Source of the DNA: Siphonodentalium dalli | Lineage: Eukaryota > Mollusca > Scaphopoda > Gadilida > Siphonodentaliidae | Assembly: GCA_032622095.1 (NCBI GenBank) | Contig: CP136063.1 | Coordinates: 276,141,426 to 276,205,425, forward strand | DNA length: 64,000 nt | Reading direction: 5' to 3' | In this document: positions 1-12,600 of the stretch, piece by piece | Layout: each line of letters begins with the position of its first letter | Position numbering within the stretch: the stretch's first letter is position 1 | Made by a program: the position numbers and the translations under genes | The notes under the pieces: generated by a model | The model's input: the letters and a program-made list of their open reading frames with translations, nothing else | The model's database searches: none | What the model was told of the DNA's origin: nothing

Positions 1-540
1 TAACTTACTGAAAGGCGTATGTGCTTCCATGTTTGTTGTTAACTTACTGAAAAGTGTATGTGCTTCCATGTTTGTTGTTAACTTACTGAAAGGCGTATGT
101 GCTTCCATGTTTGTTGTTAACTTACTGAAGGCGTATGTGCTTCCATGTTTGTTGTTAACTTCCTGAAAAGCGTATGTGCTTCCATGTTTGTTGTTAACTT
201 ACTGAAAGGCGTATGTGCTTCCATGTTTGTTGTTAACTTACTGAAAAGTGTATGTGCTTCCATGTTTGTTGTTAACTTACTGAAAGGCGTATGTGCTTCC
301 ATGTTTGTTGTTAACTTACTGAAAGGCGTATGTGCTTCCATGTTTGTTGTTAACTTACTGAAAGGCATATGTGCTTCCATGTTTGTTGTTAACTTACTGA
401 AAAGCGTATGTGCTTCCATGTTTGTTGTTAACTTACTGAAAGGCGTATGTGCTTCCATGTTTGTTGTTAACTTACTGAAAGGCGTATGTGCTTCCATGTT
501 TGTTGTTAACTTACTGAAAGGCGTATGTGCTTCCATGTTT
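1..540. repeat. 39-bp minisatellite made from the exon 17 / intron 17 junction
   Basis: About 14 near-identical 39-bp units, running off the left edge. Read on the minus strand each unit holds the last 26 nt of PARP8 exon 17 (ending ...TACGCCTTTCA) followed by 13 nt of intron (GTAAGTTAACAAC), so every unit carries a good 5' splice site. Only the unit next to the exon body (donor at 514-513) is joined to the rest of the exon. Because 39 is a multiple of three, reading frames stay open on both strands except where a base is missing near 129; the 13-residue repeat ORFs seen here are artefacts of that. In the gene's own frame each unit has TAA right after the CAG at the junction. Confidence 0.95.
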
Positions 541-627
541 TGCTTTGGCTGCTCGGAATGCTGCTTCTTTGGCAGGTGGACTTGACAGCAATACGAACTG
601 ATGAGTCGTGTGCATAAAGTTCAGCCT
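515..627 (-). CDS. PARP8: PARP8 exon 17
   Basis: 113 nt, phase 0 start, ends after two bases of a His codon (CA|GTAAGT). Acceptor is TATCTTACAG. Encodes FMHTTHQFVLLSSPPAKEAA and on to KHGSTYAF. The split His should open the catalytic FHGS motif, whose remainder lies off the window. The 3' end of this exon and its donor are the unit of the 39-bp array that follows. Confidence 0.95.
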
Positions 628-3600
628 CTGTAAGATAGAAACAGAACTGCACTCGGATCAGCCTAGAAAGCAACCTTTTTTGTTCGTTCTGGGGAGAAGT
701 GACTTCTCTCTTGTATACCGGTGTGCTATGACATCCCCCTGCACATCTTTACCTACAGTAATGCCCTAAATAATCGACTCCTTAACCACAGCAGAATTAT
801 GGGTAACTTTTCAGATTTAGTCGGAAAGATGGCTTGTTGCCATTCATCGGAAAGCTCGCAGTGATGTGTACCTATACACGCAAACTACAAAGTGAATTTC
901 TGAAATCAGCAGCTTATCAATGGTCGTTAATATCACTTTAAGAACTTGCTTTCCACATTGGAATCCTATTGAAGTATATGGTTGTTCCAGGAGTAACCCT
1001 TTCATGATGGGAGCTGCGCTGGTGCAGCATTAAAGGTCATGTGCCAGAGCATTCTCTTATATATGTGCATCTCCCATAGGGAGCCTCGCATATATAAGAA
1101 AATGCACAGGCTTACAAGGTCAAGGCAAATATTGTTAGGCCAACCAATGCATTCTCTTATATATGCAAGGCTCCCTATGGGAGACTCGCATATATAAGAG
1201 AATGCATTGGCACAGGGTTTTTGCAAAATTTCAGGAAGCTCCAGTCATGGAAGAGTTAAGAGTTGCATATAATAATGAGGCAAATATATTTAATTTGACG
1301 AGGAAATACAGCAATAACTCACCCTCTCTGGTTGTAGCTTTACGATGTGTGATCTGTTACTGGTAATTATCCTGTGAAAAGAGAGAAAAATCATTAATAA
1401 ACTAGAGGTGAGACTGTCCCAACAGAACTAAATTTACCCCCGCAGTGCACAATATAAACTAGAGGTTAGACTGTCCCAACAGAACTAAATTTACCTCCGC
1501 AGTGCACAATATAAACTAGTGGTTAGACTGTCCCCTGTGACAATGATACTGAGGATACCCCCACAGTGCACATGATATAAACTAGAGTTGAGACTGTACC
1601 AATGCGACTCAGAATACCCCCGCAGTGCACATGATATAAACTAGTGGTGAGACTGTCCCAATGGTACTAAGGATACCCCCGCAGTGCACATGTGATATAA
1701 GCTAGAGGTGAAACTGTCCCTCCTAATGGGATAAAGGATACCCCCCCCCCCACAGTGCAGTTGGGCTAAATTAAGGACAGCCATATTAACACATTTGTCT
1801 TTTGAAACAAAATCACATGAACTACAAGCTTGGACTAAATTATGCATGTCGTGTTCTAAGTTGAACAAGAGTACGCCGTCGGGCGTGGCATAATACGCCC
1901 ATTTCTGGAGTAGAGTGGGGCATGCAGACAGAACCAATATTTGAACTTGATCTGTATACCAAATTTGGTTCAGTTCACTCGATTCAATCTAAAGTTATCA
2001 TCTGGAAACCGCATATCAGGTAAAATCTAAGTAGAAAAAGGGACATAACTCAGTCAAAATCATGCGGACGAAACCCATATTCGAACATGATCTGTATTTT
2101 GGGTGGTAAACTAACATACCAAATTTGGTTCAGTTCACTCGATTCAATCTAAAGTTATCATCCGGAAACCAAAAGCGGACGGACGGATGACGGATGGACA
2201 GACTGATGGCACGACGGACGAACCCATTTACATAATACGACCGTTTTTTCAAACGGGCGTATAAAAATGGGGATAGCACCACAAAAACAAGACAGTCAAT
2301 GACTGTGGAGTCGCTCACCTGACTGCAGACTGAGAAGACTGGGACTCTGAAAACAACAGTCAGTGCTTGACAAATCACTTAAAACAAGTAGTTCTATACA
2401 TAGCTGGAGGTACTCCGTTGAGCAGGGCTCTTCACCTTGAAATTTATAATTGCACACCATTGTTAAATCTCCAACCCCCTACCCTTTTTAAACAAGACAA
2501 CTAGACCACAGTCCTAAGTTCACAAAATTACTTTTTCACATCCCTCTTAGGTTGGAATTTTACAACTGGTAGTTCCAAGATCTCCAACATTTGGACATTT
2601 CCAACCTTTGCAAAATTTATAACTAATGTGGTATCATACATGATATTTCCAACTGTTGAACATTTTTATCAAAGTCAAAACTCCAACCCCCATCTACACT
2701 CCCTCCCAACTGTCCCTAACATTGCCCTCACCTACACCCCACCCCACCCTGTTAGCTTAGAAATCATTAGGAATCTATATTTTATTATACTAGTTCCAAA
2801 CTTTAAGTCAACAGCATTGATACAGGTAGGGTGGGTGGGTGAGTTATATTTCTTATTTCGGCCCCTATTCTGCCCCTATTTGAACCAATGTAAATCCCAA
2901 TCTATCAGATCCATTCATCTAGTAATTTAAAACGGTATATTTTAAGAGTTGAAGTGATTTCATTTTCCTCAAAAGTAGCCCATCAATTTGAGGGAATCAA
3001 TTTTTGTTCCAGTGAGAATATTGAAAATGAGACAATGAGCTTCCCTTACCATTGTAACAAAGGGTATGCGAGTATTTAAAATAAGCTTCCCTTACCATTG
3101 TAACAATGGGTATGCGAGTATTTAAAACAAGAGCATCGCTAGGGCGTGGCAAAATACGCCCTTTAGCCATTTCGAATTGTACTATCGCAAAATAAGATAA
3201 TACTTTGAGCTTACATTTGAAGAAAAACTCATATACCCCTAATTTTAATGCCAAAATGTGGTCAAATTCTAAGTCGAAAAAATGGCCATAACTCATGTAA
3301 AAATAATTAGACAGAACCTATATTCAAACTTGGTCTGTAGTTTTAGCTGGGAAATACACATACCAGCTTTGGTTCAGCTCAAACAGTCAAAACTGGAGTT
3401 ATCGGTCGGAAACCAAAATATTATGAAATTGGTAAAATTCTAAGTTGAAAAAGGGCCGTAACTCATGTAAAAATAACTGGACGGAACCGATATTCGAACT
3501 TGGCCTGTATCTTTAGCTGGGAAATACACATACCAACTTTGGTTCAGATCAAATAATCCAAACTGAAGTTATCGGTCGGAAACCAAAAATGTTAACAGAC

Positions 3601-6600
3601 GGTCAAATTCTAAGTCGAAAAAGGGCTGTAACTCATGTAAAAATAATTGGACGGAACCCATATTCGAACTTGGCCTATATCTTTAGCTGGGAAATACACA
3701 TACCAACTTTGGTTCAGATCAAATAATCCAAACTGGAGTTATCGGTCGGAAACCAAAAATGTTAAATGACGGTCAAATTCTAAGTCGAAAAAGGGCCGTA
3801 ACTCATGTAAAAATATTTGGATGGAACCTATATTCGAACTTGGCCTGTATCTTTAGCTGGGAAATAAACATACCAACTTTGGTTCAGATCAAATAATCCA
3901 AACTGGAGTTATCGATCGGAAACCAAAAATGTTAACGGACGGACGGACAGACAGACGGACGGACGGACAGACGGACGGACGGACAGACTGATAACATAAT
4001 ACAACCTTTTTCAAAAAGGGCGTATAATAAGCTTCCCTTACCATTGTAACAAAGGGTATGCGAGTATTTAAAATAAGCTTCCCTTACCATTGTAACAAAG
4101 GGTATGCGAGTATTTCTCTTTCATTCATCCTCTTCTTTAGTTCTGAACCACTTAGCCTCGTCATCTCTAAACTTGTAGGAAACTCTTTCATAACTTTCTC
4201 AACTTTTTCATAATTCTTGTTCTGGAAAAAAGTGAATTTATAAACATTCTCTTACACTTAGCTTAACCCCTTCATGATGGGAGCTGTGCTGGTGCAGCAC
4301 TAAAAATCCTCTGCCAGTGCATTATCTTATACATGCGAGCCTCGCATATATAAGACAATGCACTTGCATATACGGTCAATGTAAATATTGTTTGGCCAAT
4401 GCATTCTGAATTCATTGGCACAGGGTTTTCTCAAAATTTCAGGAAGCTCCAGTCATGGAAGGATTAACCCTTTGAGTGCATGGACCGATTTTTGTATCGA
4501 CCCATATACCCTGTGCCAATGCATTCTCTTATATATGCGAGTCGACCATAGGTCGCCTCGCATATATAAGAGAATGCATTGGCCTAACCCAAAAAACAAT
4601 ATTTAAAAAAAAAAAAAAAACTTCATTTTTTTTAGGGCACTCTACAGACCATAACTTAGGGCCGATGAGATCGGCCCCTGGCACTAAAAGGGTTAATCCT
4701 TACATTACTGAATACTCATTGATGAGTAGTTATCCCATAAGAAATGTTTAGATAATAAGTTCAACATTGAATCAACAAACGACTGTTTGTTGAACTTATT
4801 ATCTGACCATTTCCCTCCTATAAAAATAACTCCTTCTGCTCTCTTATTATCTGCTGTCTACTTATTATTCCTAAAAACCCCTCCAGATGTACAATAGACC
4901 ATTCCAATGAATACTTTTATAACTGAGTCAGGGATGGATCCAGGGATTTTTTGGGGACACCTGTCTTGGGACCATGATATGCCGAAGGCATATCCCGAGG
5001 GCCATAGGTCCGAGATGGGGGTAGGTACGGGAGGGGTTCACCCCATCCCTTAGGTGCAGCATTAAAGATCCCGCATAAGAAAATGCACTTACAAGGTCAA
5101 GATAAAGGCCAATGTATCATCTTATATATAGATGGGAGACTCTCATTTATATAAGAGAATGCATTTTTGCAAAATTTCAAGAAGCCCCAGTCATGAAAGG
5201 GTTAAAATATTTCTCACTGGACACTTGATTAAGCAAATAAAGGCTCTATATCAACTGTATATTGATGATTTGCATTGCATGTTGTTGAATTATAATAGAA
5301 GATTTCCTTCAAAATATAGAAAATTCAGCTTTAATAAAACTATTCACTTGCAATTTGGGGACATTTAGGCCACCAGAGTTTGGGCACCCAAACCTGTAAC
5401 AGGTATCAAAAGAGCCCTGGATCCTTCCGTGAACTGAGTGTCAAAATCCATTTAATAAAGAAACAGTTACACCATTTGATCACTGAAAGTTGGGGAAATA
5501 ATGATCACAGGCAACTTAAATTAGACCGGGAGTTAGCCAATGCGGAGGTGGAATGCCTCGTTGATGTGTGCCCCCGAAATAGAAATAAAATATGCGCACA
5601 CACATGGTTTTAATATTTTTACCTGAGAAATTGACTTTGCATGAACTAAAATGTTTTTTTATTGCCCTTGAAAAATATCATTGAGCACTTTCCAGTTATT
5701 TGTCAAGACAAGCATACAGTATTTGTGGTAATTTCTTTCTATAACATGTAGCATATTTTTTAACACAGGTTTGGTAGTCATAGCTTCAAGTAAATTCGAA
5801 CTGATATACTGAATAATGCACAATATAACTGCATCTACAGTTAAAGGATTACAATGCTCATGAAACAACAAAACTCTATCGGAAAGCCACCCCTATTGTG
5901 ATCACAATAATCCAAGTCGTATAAAAATCGCGTAATAAATAAGCCGAGAAATAAATAAATAATACCGCCACCTGTTGTCGGCTATCTCCGTCGCAAAACC
6001 TCGCATGACGTCAAGCGAGGTAAACTAATTAAAAACACGGAATCGGAGTCGGAGTTAATTGTGTCTACCTATATGGCGATGGAAAATCCGTAATAGACAT
6101 CAGCGCGTGAGCGTGATGGAATTACTGCGGGGCATATCAATAGCATTGTGTACACATGGTTAATTGTCATCGCGCGGTGAATTATATTCACTTGCGATTT
6201 GACTTAAGAGCTGTTTGGAAAGTTATTGTTTTGACCAAAAAAAACATAGAAGGCCGATTGAGCGGGGTAGGTAACACTTTCGTGTCGAAAATAAAGCTTA
6301 TAAAAACACGAGCAGGCATGTGAACTCTATTCGGGCGCGTGTTCACGATGTTTTTTTAATTTTCCGTATATATGCCCTGAGTGTCCCGTATTTACAATAA
6401 TTCATTCCTAACAATGCCATATAAATGCAGTGTTTTCGGCTATGGCCGGTCTAGTGACTCTCAGTTAGGTATAATGCTGTATTCATTTCCAAACGATGTT
6501 CGTTTACGTGCCATTTGGCGGGATTTCTGTGGGAAACCCGTTGCGCAAAATCAGAAACCGATTACATATACCAAATAAAGAGCGTTTAATTTGACAAGTC

Positions 6601-9600
6601 AGTCATGGTTACGAATACATACAATTGCAGTTAAAGTGGAGAGTATGTTGAATGATTCCCAATTTCCTTCACCATGGCTCAATAAAGAGCGTTCCATGTT
6701 AAGAGTTTTCCTAATATGGTACGAATAAAAAGAGTTTAATAAAGCGGAAATTGCTATGACTTGGAAGGATATATAAAGCATGCATATCGGAAGTACGTGT
6801 ACATGTATTGACCTGTATTGGTGTAATCAGTAAAAAATCACGATGACAACTGTTCTAAGTCCAGTCCATTTACCTTGATGCAATAAAGAGCGTTCACTAT
6901 TACGATATATTGCGAATAAAGAACGATTGTATATGTGCTTACATAATAAACCGGATTATTATCCCTCCGTTAAAAAGTGTTATATATGATTGGATGTTTA
7001 AACGAACACGGCGAACGTTTATATATCTTATAATATTGTTATGCGTATAATTGACACATAGAGGTCGAGTTATGACCTGCATATTCAATAGACCGCATCG
7101 CTAGAGTGTTAATTTTATAGGCCAATAACCACGCATAAACGCAGTGATTTCATCAGTGACAGTCGGCAAGATAGTTTGAGGGTATAGGGGAAGCAATATT
7201 CCGAAATATATATAAACACCATATTGCCCTAACTTGAATATATACATGATTCATAATCAAGAAAAATGAACTTATCATATCATATTGTTAATGAATGACT
7301 TGATTATAATTGATTACATCAGACAGCAATAAATCGATTTTTTTAGTTTTACCGCGTTACGATAAATTAAAACGAAACGCTCTTTATTGACACAAGACAA
7401 AAGTCATCTGGAAATTGGAATGTTTACGAGATGATAATTACCTAATAACTGTGCAAGTCTTCGCATATATATATGCAATCTTTATATGAATATATAATAT
7501 ATAATATAACTTGGACTATTCCGGTAACGAAAAAACATATATAAACACGAGCACGTGTTTATATAGATAAATGCGCGCAAAACTAAATAATATACGGTCA
7601 TGGTTTTATAGTAACAACACATCGCGATACATATAATAATACTGATTACCACGATAAAGACATTTAATTACGAGAACGGCGATGTTTTCGGAAAACTTTT
7701 GCATTCGTAGTGTGATAACGCGACAATCTTCAAAGGCCGCGATCGACTACATGCAAACTTAAAATACTGCTGTAGCGTATCTATGCGTTGTCGATGGGTT
7801 ACCACGTGATCGATCACGTGCTATGCTTCTGTTTACATGTGACAATCACGTGATCGGGCCGATGATCACGTGACTTAGTCTACAACAAGATCTTCGGCTA
7901 ACTTCGGAATATTTTTATAATCGTTATAAAAATAACGAATGGCGGCCGAATATTAGATTATATGCGCCCAATGGACATTATATATATATATTATCAGTAT
8001 ATTGAAAGAAAATATTATTGTTTTTTCAGCACCCTATTCCTTTAACAAGATCCATAGTTCTGCAAAACTGAGAATCATAATATCTTGCATGGGATCTCAG
8101 TGGGATTGAGAAATACCTTTGCAAGCCTTGAAATAGGGTGTCTGTCATTTGCAGAATGAGGTCCCCAGAGGGTGAATTTAGTGATGCTACCCCACATAGC
8201 GGGCTAGCATCACCAAATTCACCCTCTGGGAACCTCATTCTGCTGAGGTGTAAGCAGAATGAGGTCCCCAGAGGGTGAATTTGGTGGTGCTAGCCCACTA
8301 TGCGGGGTAGCATCACTAAATTCACCCTCTGGGGACCTCATCTGCAAATGACAGACAGACACCCTATTTCAAGGCTTGTACCTTTGGATGTAGTGCTAGT
8401 TGTGTACCATCCAGAGGGTCAACAATTGTGGGAAATGGATCGAAAATGGTTTTCTTCCTATTTGAGAAGGCAGCTGTTTTTGTCATATGTATCAGCAAGT
8501 CAACAACCTGAAAACATGTTAAGACAATTAAGTGTGATAACAGAATATACCAATAATTACATGGTACTGGTTGGTACCTCTAAAGAAATATATTAACGAT
8601 GAGATGAATAACATATAAATGGAACAACACAACAAGCATCTTAATCGAGAATTTTTCATCGAATAAACTGCGACAACCCAATTTGAAATTATAATGCAAG
8701 TTGTGTTCTGTATTTATTCTACACCATTGTGCAGGGTAAGTTCATTCGTTGACTGTAGGCTCCATTGAAACCGTGACTATCTTTTATTTAAGTCTGATGA
8801 AAAAAACCATTAACCATTGTGGCATCAGTGGAAGCAGATTGTTGATGTAATGTACGCCATCGCTCTTGGCGACACTGTCAACAGGAAGTACAGTAATGCC
8901 CTAAATAATCGACTCCTTAACCACAACAGAATTATGGGTAACTTTTCATGATTTCGTCGGAAATATGGCTTGTTGCCATTCATCGGAAAGATCTCACTGA
9001 GAAATATGGATTGTTGCCATTCATCGGAAAGCTCTCAATGAGAGCTTTCCGATGAATGGCAACAAGCCATATCTCCGACTAAATCCTGAAAAATTACCCA
9101 TAATTCTGTTGTGGTTAAGGAGTCGATTAGTTAGGGCATTACTGTAGTGCCATCTTGAATATGTGTGGCTCAATTCTACACGAGTGATGAAACTTTGGGA
9201 AAACATTCTATCCGATTTCATAATGTGGCTCTTGTTAAAACTTCTTGTAGATATTTTCCTCCATGAATTTAACCCTTTACCCAACAGAAGGGCCCTGTGC
9301 CAATGCATTCTCTTATATATGCGAGTCGACCATAGGTCGCCTCGCATATATAAGAGAATGCATTGGCTTAACACATTAAAAATTATAAAATTGTTAAAGA
9401 ATGTAAGAAAAAGTGTTAAAAAAAGATTTTTTTTAGGCCAATGCATTCTCTTATATATGCGAGGCGACCTATGGTCGACTCACATATATAAGAGAATGCA
9501 TTGGCACAGGGCATAACTGTAACCATCACAATGTGGTCAATGAGCCGGTTCCAATGATATCCATATTTGTATGGTTCTATTGAGACAGACCGAAGATATT

Positions 9601-12600
9601 TTAGGCTGTTGAAGCTTTATTTGGCCGGTTTTGGCCGTTTTGTTGGGTAAAGGGTTAAGGAACTAAGCTTCTGTTCAAAACTACGTTCCAATGCTGCAGT
9701 TGGATGCATCTTACCTCTGCACCAGTGGCAATGTCGTCGGCTGCATCACTCATTACACCCAATGTTTGGAATGCAAACACACAAAGCTCCCGAGAACAAA
9801 CTGCTGGCTGCAAAAATAAGATTGTAGCTTTCGATTTAAAGGATAAAATATTACTATTGTTAGAAGTTACACATCAATAAAAAACATCCTGATACTATTG
9901 AATGCTTTTCATCATATACAGTAATAGTCTAGTCGTAATTCTCAGAAAAGACATTTCTAGAAGCATTTCCGCGGAAAAGTGTCAAACCAACTTTTTTACC
10001 ATAATTCGAAGGTGCCGAACACGAATAGACTGCCTGTCGCCCGATTGGATGAAAATAGGGTTCAATAAAACGCTTTTAAAATCTTCGTGTTTTCTTCGCA
10101 GGAGGGTTGTTGATACGGCACCGTACGACGTCATATGAAATCACGTAACTGGCCTTGAACATACTCAAACTTATATACTCCTCGCGGAACGTTCAAAGCT
10201 GCGTTGTATCATGATACTATCATCACAGTAATAATTCTGAAACATTAACATCATATTAATCAGGTACCTACGGTAAGACATTGCTGTTTTGTATATTTAT
10301 CGACGATTCTCGTAAGAATTCTCTTATAGTCCGGGAGCCAATACGGGTACCCTTGCACCCGCCCCATGTGACTTAACTTCACCCCACTCATTTTCTTCCT
10401 TATTATGTCCTTCAACTTTTAAGCAATGTTAATAAGAACAAAAAGTGGCCGTGTAGACTTCAGACAAGATGGCGTCCATCCTGGCCGCCATTTTTCAGAT
10501 CAGACCCTAAGTCAGTTTTATGCAAATTATAGCGGGAAAATCTAGAAAAAATGTATACAAATGTATATATTTTCGTGAAGCTAAGGCATAATGACACTTT
10601 TTTGGCGCAAAATTGAAACTCACCCTCCAAGATGGCCCCAAAAGTTGAAAATATGACGTTTTTTCACAAATATCTTCTAGATCAGTTCATATTGTTTGGA
10701 ACTGGTTGAGTAATATGACTTTATTTTGTGTTTTGTATATTAACTGATCAATGGAGCGGCGTGTATGAATACAGTATACAGTGAGTTGCTGAATTGTCAT
10801 GTGTGAGGTGTATATGCAAGTACGGAAGGTATAAGTGGTCGTGTGTGTGGGTATTCGTATATCTGGAAGGGCTCACCATTGGTGAGGTGTATATGTATAC
10901 CTGGATTGACCCTATGGTCATGGGTATGGCGAATAGGTATACATGTAGTGGCTGTATGGTCCATAGCGAGATGAATATGTATGCACCGAGTGAATGTATG
11001 ATCGTGAATGTGGTGCATATGTATACATAGAGTGACTATATGGTCATGTGCCAGGTGTAGGAGTACACCTGGTGTTCATGCATGGTGAATCGTGGCTATA
11101 TCGTCATTTGTGGTATGTACGGGTATGACCGAGTATGGCTGTATGGTCAGGTGTACGTGTATAAAGTGGGTGACTATATTGTCATTTGTGTTGTGTTTAT
11201 GTACATATGGAGTTACTGAGGTAATGGGTGGGTTGTAGATGTGTACCTTGGGTGGCTATCGCTTTCCACAATAACTCAAGGATATGTTAATCAATAGAGC
11301 GGTCATGTCAGAGAGTTCCCCATCTTGATGGTGTTTGTGTACATGGGGGAAACGTTAAACGTGGAAAGCGTTAGCCACCCATTATCACACAGTCATTCCA
11401 TATATACATAAAAACCACAGACACAACAATATAGTGACCCAATGTTTATACGTACACCTGACCCATTACCACGGATGAACATACATCCATGAGTCACAAT
11501 GGAGGCCCACCGGGTATACTCGTAAACATGACCCATAACCATATAGTCACCCCGTGTATACCCATGCATTCACCTCACGATTGGCCATACGGTAATCCCC
11601 TGTATAACTATTCTCCACACAGATGGTCAAATAGACATTCAATTTATACATCAACACCACAACAATGACCATAGAGTCACTCCAGGTATACATATGCACC
11701 TCACCAATGGCCATATAGCCACTCGCTTCACACACATACCCTCACCCATGCCACCTGGTATACTCCTTCACCTGACATATGTCCATAAAGTCACCCCGTG
11801 TGTACCTATTCAAAACATTCATACATGATCATGGTCAATCATTGTATACATATTCACCTCACCATTGGCCATGTCACTCCATATATCTCCCTATGTGTCG
11901 CACCATAGCCGAATAGCGAAACAAGATATACTAATACACCCCAGCTATGTCAGAAAAGTCACTCCATGTATGCATATGCACCTCACCCATGGCCATATAG
12001 CCACGCGCTATATACACATTCCCCTCGCCCATGACCATATAGCAACACGTGTGTATACCCGTATAACCTACACATGACCATACCGCCACGAGTCACCAAG
12101 CAGGAACACCAGGTATACTCATACACCTGCCACATGACCATTTAGTCACTCCCTGTATATATATTCATTAAATTTATGATCATACAGTCACTCCTTGTAT
12201 ACATACATGTACTCATATCACCATTGACCATACAGTCACTACATGTATACATATTCGACACACAGTCATATAACGACTCGATATATACATATGCAGCCCA
12301 CCATAGACCATAGAGTCACTCCAGATATACATGTACACCTCACCAACGGCCATTCTGCCCTTCCAGATATACAAAAAAACCTGCACACACGACCACTCAT
12401 ACCTTCCATACTTGCATATACACCTCACACATGACAATTCAGCAACTCACTGTATAACCATATACGCCATCCATGATCATACAGCTAATCCCTATACACC
12501 CATCAATGATAATACATCCACGAGATATATAAATATATACCACAAGGACACTCCCTATATACCCACACGCTCGATAATGTCCACCCAGCTTACTCCAGGT

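Noticed and set aside
1-540. CRISPR-like direct repeats
   Set aside because: Units follow each other without spacers and the host is eukaryotic; the same holds for the other arrays.
117-585. 13-residue repeat proteins on both strands
   Set aside because: Product of the 39-bp array, whose unit is a whole number of codons; the array is a splice-junction repeat.
2308-2335. Possible 28-nt minus-strand exon with TTTTCAG and GTGAGC borders
   Set aside because: Exons 15 and 16 join in phase without it and it matches no PARP8 sequence at that place.
8033-8062. Minus-strand stretch NYxDLVK after TTTTGCAG, considered as exon 15
   Set aside because: It needs a frame correction and does not continue into the family; the true exon 15 is at 4088-4221.
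8300-8596. 98-codon plus-strand ORF
   Set aside because: Antisense of PARP8 exon 14 and of an FB1 arm; the minus strand has the conserved protein and splice sites.
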